DNA from: Acanthosoma haemorrhoidale
Taxonomy: Eukaryota; Arthropoda; Insecta; Hemiptera; Acanthosomatidae
Length of the DNA stretch: 64,000 nucleotides
Direction of reading: 5' to 3'
NCBI GenBank assembly: GCA_930367205.1
Contig: OV884012.1
Span: forward strand, 32,460,796 to 32,524,795
Positions 1-8,199 of this stretch are shown here, piece after piece. Under the pieces are notes generated by a model. It was given only the letters and a program-made list of their open reading frames with translations. It ran no database searches and was not told the DNA's origin. Within the stretch, counting starts at the first letter, position 1. Each line of letters opens with the position of its first letter. The position numbers and the translations under genes are program-made.

Positions 1-430
1 TTTCCACGCTTGTCGGAGCCCTTTCGTTTCGCCTTACTGAGTCGTTTATCGAAGCAGAGATAGGACATTCTAGGGCGACCCTAAGTCTTTTGCCATCAGG
101 GACATATTCCATGCTCTTTGGAGGATCTCTGTGGTCATCGCATCCTGATAACATGGCCGAACCACATTATCTGACGAGTTTCTAGGTGCTCCATTAGTAG
201 GGCTGTCTGCAGTTCCTGACAATTTTTTTCATTACGAGCTCGTTCTCTCCTTGTTCTTCCAATCATCCTTTACAGAAATTTAATTTCGGCAGCGGTGATT
301 CTGCTCTTCGGTTAAATTTTTATTATCCAATTCTCAGCTCCATACAAAAGTATGGGCAGATATACTGTCTTGAAGATGTGTAGCTTCACATCTTTGCCTA
401 CTTATCTCCTATCTACCACAGTGGGTAATA
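1..430. repeat. Partial satellite unit at left edge (subfamily A)
   Basis: This is the 3' part of a unit cut by the window start. It begins inside spacer X at the point equivalent to 1127 and runs to just before the first subrepeat 'a'. It carries the A-type markers: CCATGC rather than CCATGG at about 110-115, and ACCACATTAT rather than ACCACTTTAT at about 161-170. It contains the minus-strand LINE remnant from about 1 to 400. Confidence 0.97.
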
Positions 431-539
431 TGTGGCACAACTGAATGGTTTAAGAATACGCAGCTTGATTGACGTCTTTGTATAAATGGGAGTAAGTAGT
501 GTTAACAACAGATTACATATAACGCAAAACTAAATACAC
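431..539. repeat. Subrepeat 'a' (109-bp element, first copy in the unit)
   Basis: This aligns without gaps to 933-1041 (offset 502 bp) with about 19 mismatches in 109 positions, roughly 83% identity. The longest shared run is the 31 bases at 449-479. Private to 'a' are TGTATAAATGGG (480-491) and GTGTTAACAAC. On the minus strand it lies directly upstream of the LINE remnant in spacer X and continues it: one frame gives an RI-x-K-x(5)-A-T-Y-Y-x-L pattern like the segment that precedes the C-terminal RT region in RTE-type elements. Many units between 19.6 and 50 kb carry a variant CAGCTCTATTG in place of CAGCTTGATTG, and it is seen only in the 'a' copy. Confidence 0.9.
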
Positions 540-770
540 ACTGACACAATATCAACCATACAGACAGTTAATGACTACACACATTACAAACGATTGACAT
601 ACTGATGTAGATAAGATGGGAGCCAGTTTAGCAAAAAAACAGCCTGGCCAACATATACACCTGTAGGGACATTAAGAAAACGAAATGAGAATCGAAAGAT
701 GATTTTATTCTTTTTTCGTTTTTTTCATGTTCCAAACGATTGGCCCGCAAGAAGGGGATCGGGGAACCGA

Positions 771-786
771 CTGTCCTGTTGGACAG
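771..786. repeat. Short inverted repeat in spacer Y
   Basis: CTGTCC-TGTT-GGACAG is a perfect 6-bp stem with a 4-base loop. It recurs in essentially every unit; the unit at about 5.28 kb has CTGCCC and so loses one pair, and the unit at about 53.69 kb has a change just outside the stem. No function is known or claimed. It could form a small hairpin in single-stranded DNA or in a transcript of either strand. Confidence 0.7.
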
Positions 787-852
787 GAGGAGACCCCCGG
801 TTGCCAAGCGCCTACAACCACGTCCAGGACTTGTTCCTACGTGCGGGCTGGA

Positions 853-874
853 CATTTCTGTGTACTCAGAAATG
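853..874. repeat. 8-bp inverted repeat in spacer Y
   Basis: CATTTCTG-TGTACT-CAGAAATG is a perfect 8-bp stem with a 6-base loop, present once per unit. The left arm is altered to CATTGCTG near 21.12, 22.25, 23.38, 32.38 and 33.51 kb, which breaks one pair; no compensating change is seen in the right arm. The loop is altered to CGTACT near 25.63 and 35.76 kb. The altered forms are shared between duplicated blocks, so they look inherited and not selected. Confidence 0.75.
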
Positions 875-932
875 ACTAACGGTGGAGGCTAGGGTGGTAA
901 CGGGGCAGTATATACACAGACGCTATTCCCAC

Positions 933-1041
933 AATGGAACAACTTAATAGTTTAAGAATACGCAGCTTGATTGACGTCTTTTTATCAATTGGATTAAGTA
1001 GTAGAAACAACAGACGACATAATACGCATAACTAAATACTT
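933..1041. repeat. Subrepeat 'b' (109-bp element, second copy in the unit)
   Basis: This is the second copy of the 109-bp element, ungapped against 431-539. It has TTTTTATCAATTGG where 'a' has TTTGTATAAATGGG, and AGTAGAAACAACAG where 'a' has AGTGTTAACAACAG. On the minus strand it encodes the same RI-x-K piece as 'a', but is followed by spacer Y and not by LINE sequence, so it looks like a detached duplicate of a piece of the LINE-derived segment. Variants restricted to 'b' include a C-to-T change (GATGTCTTT) near 52.77 and 58.40 kb, and TTATTAATTGG near 53.91 and 59.54 kb. Confidence 0.9.
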
Positions 1042-1556
1042 CTCCTTCTATAGGTTCCCCCTTTAGTGCCTGTCAGTGTAGAGGAGCATCCAGCCGGGAA
1101 TTCTATTCTTCGCTATTACCAGGTGATTTCCACGCTTGTCGGAGCCCTTTCGTTTCGCCTTACTGAGTCGTTTATCGAAGCAGAGATAGGACATTCTAGG
1201 GCGACCCTAAGTCTTTTGCCATCAGGGACATATTCCATGCTCTTTGGAGGATCTCTGTGGTCATCGCATCCTGATAACATGGCCGAACCACATTATCTGA
1301 CGAGTTTCTAGGTGCTCCATTAGTAGGGCTGTCTGCAGTTCCTGACAATTTTTTTCATTACGAGCTCGTTCTCTCCTTGTTCTTCCAATCATCCTTTACA
1401 GAAATTTAATTTCGGCAGCGGTGATTCTGCTCTTCGGTTAAATTTTTATTATCCAATTCTCAGCTCCATACAAAAGTATGGGCAGATATACTGTCTTGAA
1501 GATGTGTAGCTTCACATCTTTGCCTACTTATCTCCTATCTACCACAGTGGGTAATA
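1042..1556. repeat. Spacer X: LINE-derived part of the unit
   Basis: This 515-bp stretch lies between 'b' and the next 'a'. It holds the minus-strand remnant of a non-LTR retrotransposon described in its own entry. It also contains the sites that best separate the subfamilies: CCATGC/CCATGG, GGACATTC/GGGCATTC, ACCACATT/ACCACTTT, GAGCTCG/GATCTCG and ACAGTGGG/ACGGTGGG. An 81-codon plus-strand frame starting at GTG (1066-1311 here) is antisense to the LINE remnant and is not considered a gene. Confidence 0.9.
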
Positions 1557-1595
1557 TGTGGCACAACTGAATGGTTTAAGAATACGCAGCTTGAT
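1192..1595 (-). pseudogene. Decayed non-LTR retrotransposon (RTE-like LINE) ORF2 3' fragment, one per unit
   Basis: Read from high to low coordinates, one frame gives in order: an RI-x-K segment (1578-1586, inside subrepeat 'a', frame less certain); KLHIFKTVYLP just upstream of LLYGAENW (1453-1476); SRITAAEIKFL (1399-1431); TRRERARNE (1354-1380; TRRDRDRNE in most other units); WFGHVIRM (the W codon at 1288-1290); and GRPRM (1192-1206). This order and wording is the familiar C-terminal end of RTE-type LINE polymerases, between the RT domain and the stop. The copy is dead. In-frame stops sit at 1438-1440, 1396-1398 and 1261-1263. The stretch from about 1265 down to PDGKR (1212-1226) reads in a different frame from its flanks, implying two frameshifts. 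The endonuclease and catalytic RT core are absent. The same breaks occur in all units, so the fragment was dead before amplification. Clade assignment beyond 'RTE-like' is not certain. Confidence 0.85.
1499..1520. repeat. 8-bp inverted repeat in spacer X
   Basis: AAGATGTG-TAGCTT-CACATCTT is a perfect 8-bp stem with a 6-base loop. It lies within the LINE-derived segment and is preserved in nearly all units. One exception is the unit near 49.93 kb, where the loop reads TAGCAA and the stem is intact. It may be a chance palindrome of the LINE sequence. Confidence 0.7.
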
Positions 1596-2684
1596 TGACG
1601 TCTTTGTATAAATGGGAGTAAGTAGTGTTAACAACAGATTACATATAACGCAAAACTAAATACACACTGACACAATATCAACCATACAGACAGTTAATGA
1701 CTACACACATTACAAACGATTGACATACTGATGTAGATAAGATGGGAGCCAGTTTAGCAAAAAAACAGCCTGGCCAACATATACACACCTGTAGGGACAT
1801 TAAGAAAACGAAATGAGAATCGAAAGATGATTTTATTCTTTTTTCGTTTTTTTCATGTTCCAAACGATTGGCCCGCAAGAAGGGGATCGGGGAACCGACT
1901 GTCCTGTTGGACAGGAGGAGACCCCCGGTTGCCAAGCGCCTACCACCACGTCCAGGACTTGTTCCTACGTGCGGGCTGGACATTTCTGTGTACTCAGAAA
2001 TGACTAACGGTGGAGGCTAGGGTGGTAACGGGGCAGTATATACACAGACGCTATTCCCACAATGGAACAACTTAATAGTTTAAGAATACGCAGCTTGATT
2101 GACGTCTTTTTATCAATTGGATTAAGTAGTAGAAACAACAGACGACATAATACGCATAACTAAATACTTCTCCTTCTATAGGTTTCCCCTTTAGTGCCTC
2201 TCAGTGTAGAGGAGCATCCAGCCGGGAATTCTATTCTTCGCTATTACCAGGTGATTTCCACGCTTGTCGGAGCCCTTTCGTTTCGCCTTACTGAGTCGTT
2301 TATCGAAGCAGAGATAGGGCATTCTAGGGCGACCTTAAGTCTTTTGCCATCAGGGACATATTCCATGCTCTTTGGAGGATCTCTGTGGTCATCGCATCCT
2401 GATAACATGGCCGAACCTCTTTATCTGACGAGTTTCTAGGTGCTCCATTAGTAGGGCTGTCTGCAGTTCCTGACAATTTTTTTCATTACGAGCTCGTTCT
2501 CTCCTTGTTCTTCCAATCATCCTTTACAGAAATTTAATTTCGGCAGCGGTGATTCTGCTCTTCGGTTAAATTTTTATTATCCAATTCTCAGCTCCATACA
2601 AAAGTATGGGCAGATATACTGTCTTGAAGATGTGTAGCTTCACATCTTTGCCTACTTATCTCCTATCTACCACAGTGGGTAATA
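1557..2684. repeat. Length-variant unit, 1,128 bp (AC insertion)
   Basis: This unit has one extra AC in the ATACAC run at about 1781-1788 (ATACACACCT; other units ATACACCT), giving 1,128 bp. The insertion shifts the minus-strand frame of spacer Y, which then runs on to about 1678. The same unit is a subfamily mosaic in spacer X: it has GGGCATTC (B-like) and an ending ACCTCTTTAT near the B form, but keeps CCATGC (A-like). Confidence 0.9.
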
Positions 2685-5600
2685 TGTGGCACAACTGAAT
2701 GGTTTAAGAATACGCAGCTTGATATACGTCTTTGTATAAATGGGAGTAAGTAGTGTTAACAACAGATTACATATAACGCAAAACTAAATACACACTGACA
2801 CAATATCAACCATACAGACAGTTAATGACTACACACATTACAAACGATTGACATACTGCTGTAGATAAGATGGGAGCCAGTTTAGCAAAAAAACAGCCTG
2901 GCCAACATATACACCTGTAGGGACATTAAGAAAACGAAATGAGAATCGAAAGATGATTTTATTCTTTTTTCGTTTTTTTCATGTTCCAAACGATTGGCCC
3001 GCAAGAAGGGGATCGGGGAACCGACTGTCCTGTTGGACAGGAGGAGACCCCCGGTTGCCAAGCGCCTACCACCACGTCCAGGACTTGTTCCTACGTGCGG
3101 GCTGGACATTTCTGTGTACTCAGAAATGACTAACGGTGGAGGCTAGGGGGGTAACGGGGCAGTATATACACAGACGCTATTCCCACAATGGAACAACTTA
3201 ATAGTTTGAGAATACGCAGCTTGATTGACGTCTTTTTATCAATTGGATTAAGTAGTAGAAACAACAGACGACATAATACGCATAACTAAATACTTCTTCT
3301 TCTATAGCTTCCCCCTTTAGTGCCTCTCAGTGTACAGGAGCATCCAGCCGGGAATTCTATTCTTCGCTATTACCAGGTGATTTCCACGCTTGTCGGAGCC
3401 CTTTCGTTTCGCCTTACTGAGTCGTTTATCGAAGCAGAGATAGGACATTCTAGGGCGACCCTAAGTCTTTTGCCATCAGGGACATATTCCATGCTCTTTG
3501 GAGGATCTCTGTGGTCATCGCATCCTGATAACATGGCCGAACCACATTATCTGACGAGTTTCTAGGTGCTCCATTAGTAGGGCTGTCTGCAGTTCCTGAC
3601 AATTTTTTTCATTACGATCTCGGTCTCTCCTTGTTCCTCCAATCATCCTTTACAGAAATTTAATTTCGACAGCGGTGATTCTGCTCTTCGGTTAAATTTT
3701 TATTATCCAATTCTCAGCTCCATACAAAAGTATGGGCAGATATACTGTCTTGAAGATGTGTAGCTTCACATCTTTGCCTACTTACCTCCTATCTACCACG
3801 GTGGGTAATATGTGGCACAACTGAATGGTTTAAGAATACGCAGCTTGATTGACGTCTTTGTATAAATGGGAGTAAGTAGTGTTAACAACAGATTACATAT
3901 AACGCAAAACTAAATACACACTGACACAATATCAACCATACAGACAGTTAATGACTACACACATTACAAACGATTGACATACTGATGTAGATAAGATGGG
4001 AGCCAGTTTAGCAAAAAAACAGCCTGGCCAACATATACACCTGTAGGGACATTAAGAAAACGAAATGAGAATCGAAAGATGATTTTATTCTTTTTTCGTT
4101 TTTTTCATGTTCCAAACGATTGGCCCGCAAGAAGGGGATCGGGGAACCGACTGTCCTGTTGGACAGGAGGAGACCCCCGGTTGCCAAGCGCCTACCACCA
4201 CGTCCAGGACTTGTTCCTACGTGCAGGCTGGACATTTCTGTGTACTCAGAAATGACTAACGGTGGAGGCTAGGGGGGTAACGGGGCAGTATATACACAGA
4301 CGCTATTCCCACAATGGAACAACTTAATAGTTTAAGAATACGCAGCTTGATTGACGTCTTTTTATCAATTGGATTAAGTAGTAGAAACAACAGACGACAT
4401 AATACGCATAACTAAATACTTCTTCTTCTATAGGTTCCCCCTTTAGTGCCTCTCAGTGTAGAGGAGCATCCAGCCGGGAATTCTATTCTTCGTTATTACC
4501 AGGTTATTTCCACGCTTGTCGGAGCCCTTTCGTTTCGCCTTACTGAGTCGTTTATCGAAGCAGAGATAGGGCATTCTAGGGCGACCCTAAGTCTTTTGCC
4601 ATCAGGGACATATTCCATGGTCTTTGGAGGATCTCTGTGGTCATCGCATCCTGATAACATGGCCGAACCACTTTATCTGACGAGTTTCTAGGTGCTCCAT
4701 TAGTAGGGCTGTCTGCAGTTCCTGACAATTTTTTTCATTACGAGCTCGGTCTCTCCTTGTTCCTCCAATCATCCTTCACAGAAATTTCATTTCGACAGCG
4801 GTGATTCTGCTCTTCGGTTAAATTTTTATTATCCAATTCTCAGCTCCATACAAAAGTATGGGCAGATATACTGTCTTGAAGATGTGTAGCTTCACATCTT
4901 TGCCTACTTACCTCCTATCTACCACGGTGGGTAATATGTGGCACAACTGAATGGTTTAAGAATACGCAGCTTGATTGACGTCTTTGTATAAATGGGAGTA
5001 AGTAGTGTTAACAACAGATTACATATAACGCAAAACTAAATACACACTGACACAATATCAACCATACAGACAGTTAATGACTACACACATTACAAACGAT
5101 TGACATACTGATGTAGATAAGATGGGAGCCAGTTTAGCAAAAAAACAGCCTGGCCAACATATACACCTGTAGGGACATTAAGAAAACGAAATGAGAATCG
5201 AAAGATGATTTTATTCTTTTTTCGTTTTTTTCATGTTCCAAACGATTGGCCCGCAAGAAGGGGATCGGGGAACCGACTGCCCTGTTGGACAGGAGGAGAC
5301 CCCCGGTTGCCAAGCGCCTACCACCACGTCCAGGACTTGTTCCTACGTGCGGGCTGGACATTTCTGTGTACTCAGAAATGACTAACGGTGGAGGCTAGGG
5401 GGGTAACGGGGCAGTATATACACAGACGCTATTCCCACAATGGAACAACTTAATAGTTTAAGAATACGCAGCTTGATTGACGTCTTTTTATCAATTGGAT
5501 TAAGTAGTAGAAACAACAGACGACATAATACGCATAACTAAATACTTCTTCTTCTATAGGTTCCCCCTTTAGTGCCTCTCGGTGTAGAGGAGCATCAAGC

Positions 5601-8199
5601 CGGGAATTCTATTCTTCGCTATTACCAGGTGATTTCCACGCTTGTCGGAGCCCTTTCGTTTCGCCTTACTGAGTCGTTTATCGAAGCAGAGATAGGACAT
5701 TCTAGGGCGACCCTAAGTCTTTTGCCATCAGGGACATATTCCATGCTCTTTGGAGGATCTCTGTGGTCATCGCATCCTGATAACATGGCCGAACCACATT
5801 ATCTGACGAGTTTCTAGGTGCTCCATTAGTAGGGCTGTCTGCAGTTCCTGACAATTTTTTTCATTACGAGCTCGGTCTCTCCTTGTTCCTCCAATCATCC
5901 TTCACAGAAATTTCATTTCGACAGCGGTGATTCTGCTCTTCGGTTAAATTTTTATTATCCAATTCTCAGCTCCATACAAAAGTATGGGCAGATATACTGT
6001 CTTGAAGATGTGTAGCTTCACATCTTTGCCTACTTACCTCCTATCTACCACGGTGGGTAATATGTGGCACAACTGAATGGTTTAAGAATACGCAGCTTGA
6101 TTGACGTCTTTGTATAAATGGGAGTAAGTAGTGTTAACAACAGATTACATATAACGCAAAACTAAATACACACTGACACAATATCAACCATACAGACAGT
6201 TAATGACTACACACATTACAAACGATTGACATACTGATGTAGATAAGATGGGAGCCAGTTTAGCAAAAAAACAGCCTGGCCAACATATACACCTGTAGGG
6301 ACATTAAGAAAACGAAATGAGAATCGAAAGATGATTTTATTCTTTTTTCGTTTTTTTCATGTTCCAAACGATTGGCCCGCAAGAAGGGGATCGGGGAACC
6401 GACTGTCCTGTTGGACAGGAGGAGACCCTCGGTTGCCAAGCGCCTACCACCACGTCCAGGACTTGTTCCTACGTGCGGGCTGGACATTTCTGTGTACTCA
6501 GAAATGACTAACGGTGGAGGCTAGGGGGGTAACGTGGCAGTATATACACAGACGCTATTCCCACAATGGAACAACTTAATAGTTTAAGAATACGCAGCTT
6601 GATTGACGTCTTTTTATCAATTGGATTAAGTAGTAGAAACAACAGACGACATAATACGCATAACTAAATACTTCTTCTTCTATAGGTTCCCCCTTTAGTG
6701 CCTCTCGGTGTAGAGGAGCATCAAGCCGGGAATTCTATTCTTCGCTATTACCAGGTGATTTCCACGCTTGTCGGAGCCCTTTCGTTTCGCCTTACTGAGT
6801 CGTTTATCGAAGCAGAGATAGGACATTCTAGGGCGACCCTAAGTCTTTTGCCATCAGGGACATATTCCATGCTCTTTGGAGGATCTCTGTGGTCATCGCA
6901 TCCTGATAACATGGCCGAACCACATTATCTGACGAGTTTCTAGGTGCTCCATTAGTAGGGCTGTCTGCAGTTCCTGACAATTTTTTTCATTACGAGCTCG
7001 GTCTCTCCTTGTTCCTCCAATCATCCTTCACAGAAATTTCATTTCGACAGCGGTGATTCTGCTCTTCGGTTAAATTTTTATTATCCAATTCTCAGCTCCA
7101 TACAAAAGTATGGGCAGATATACTGTCTTGAAGATGTGTAGCTTCACATCTTTGCCTACTTATCTCCTATCTACCACGGTGGGTAATATGTGGCACAACT
7201 GAATGGTTTAAGAATACGCAGCTTGATTGACGTCTTTGTATAAATGGGAGTAAGTAGTGTTAACAACAGATTACATATAACGCAAAACTAAATACACACT
7301 GACACAATATCAACCATACAGACAGTTAATGACTACACACATTACAAACGATTGACATACTGATGTAGATAAGATGGGAGCCTGTTTAGCAAAAAAACAG
7401 CCTGGCCAACATATACACCTGTAGGGACATTAAGAAAACGAAATGAGAATCGAAAGATGATTTTATTCTTTTTTCGTTTTTTTCATGTTCCAAACGATTG
7501 GCCCGCAAGAAGGGGATCGGGGAACCGACTGTCCTGTTGGACAGGAGGAGACCCCCGGTTGCCAAGCGCCTACCACCACGTCCAGGACTTGTTCCTACGT
7601 GCGGGCTGGACATTTCTGTGTACTCAGAAATGACTAACGGTGGAGGCTAGGGGGGTAACGGGGCAGTATATACACAGACGCTATTCCCACAATGGAACAA
7701 CTTAATAGTTTAAGAATACGCAGCTTGATTGACGTCTTTTTATCAATTGGATTAAGTAGTAGAAACAACAGACGACATAATACGCATAACTAAATACTTC
7801 TTCTTCTATAGGTTCCCCCTTTAGTGCCTCTCAGTGTAGAGGAGCATCCAGCCGGGAATTCTATTCTTCGCAATTACCAGGTGATTTCCACGCTTGTCGG
7901 AGCCCTTTCGTTTCGCCTTACTGAGTCGTTTATCGAAGCAGAGATAGGACATTCTAGGGCGACCCTAAGTCTTTTGCCATCAGGGACATATTCCATGCTC
8001 TTTGGAGGATCTCTGTGGTCATCGCATCCTGATAACATGGCCGAACCACATTATCTGACGAGTTTCTAGGTGCTCCATTAGTAGGGCTGTCTGCAGTTCC
8101 TGACAATTTTTTTCATTACGAGCTCGGTCTCTCCTTGTTCCTCCAATCATCCTTCACAGAAATTTCATTTCGACAGCGGTGATTCTGCTCTTCGGTTAA

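Larger units (their letters stand above)
540..932. repeat. Spacer Y: unrecognised part of the unit, AT-rich then GC-rich
   Basis: This 393-bp stretch separates 'a' from 'b'. The first half is AT-rich with T runs at about 704-726. The second half, about 740-905, is markedly GC-rich, with short inverted repeats at 771-786 and 853-874. I recognise no transposon, tRNA-type A/B box or RNA gene in it. It contains a 75-codon minus-strand ATG frame (628-855 in this unit) which recurs in nearly every copy. It has no recognisable domain, and the same AGA-to-TGA stop breaks it in two units (near 19.85 and 31.11 kb), so it is not annotated as a gene. The right-edge unit has one extra A in the A-run, which changes the end of this frame. 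Confidence 0.85.
431..1556. repeat. Representative satellite unit (reference for the unit anatomy)
   Basis: This is the first complete unit, used here as reference. Its order is subrepeat 'a' (431-539), spacer Y (540-932), subrepeat 'b' (933-1041), spacer X (1042-1556), after which the next 'a' starts at 1557. It is an A-subfamily unit. Compared with most later units it has GAGCTCGTTCTCTCC at 1361-1375 (later GATCTCGGTCTCTCC), CTCCTTCTATAG at 1042-1053 (later CTTCTTCTATAG) and CTACAACCACG at 811-821 (later CTACCACCACG). Positions given below for sub-features apply to every other unit by adding the unit offset. Confidence 0.95.

Noticed and set aside
780..820. CENP-B box in the CCCGGTTGCCAAGCG stretch
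   Set aside because: It has CCCG and a T at the expected spacing, but not the required CGAA at the far end. No other site in the unit fits.
628..855. Recurrent 75-codon minus-strand open frame with ATG (once per unit)
   Set aside because: No domain, signal peptide or convincing membrane segment. It is broken by TGA in two units and altered by an indel in the 1,128-bp unit. Its persistence follows from near-identical DNA.
740..905. GC-rich part of spacer Y as a tRNA-derived SINE, 5S rRNA or rDNA spacer
   Set aside because: The CCTACCACCACGTCCAGGAC stretch faintly recalls a 5S start, but it does not continue into 5S sequence. No A/B boxes and no rRNA gene were found.
1197..1209. TAGGG-CGA-CCCTA as a telomere-related motif
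   Set aside because: It is a single short palindrome inside the GRPR-coding stretch of the LINE remnant, with no tandem telomeric repeats.
1066..1311. Recurrent 81-codon plus-strand open frame (once per unit)
   Set aside because: It starts with GTG, is antisense to a recognisable LINE remnant, loses its start in the unit at 22461, and has no known domain. It recurs only because the DNA repeats.
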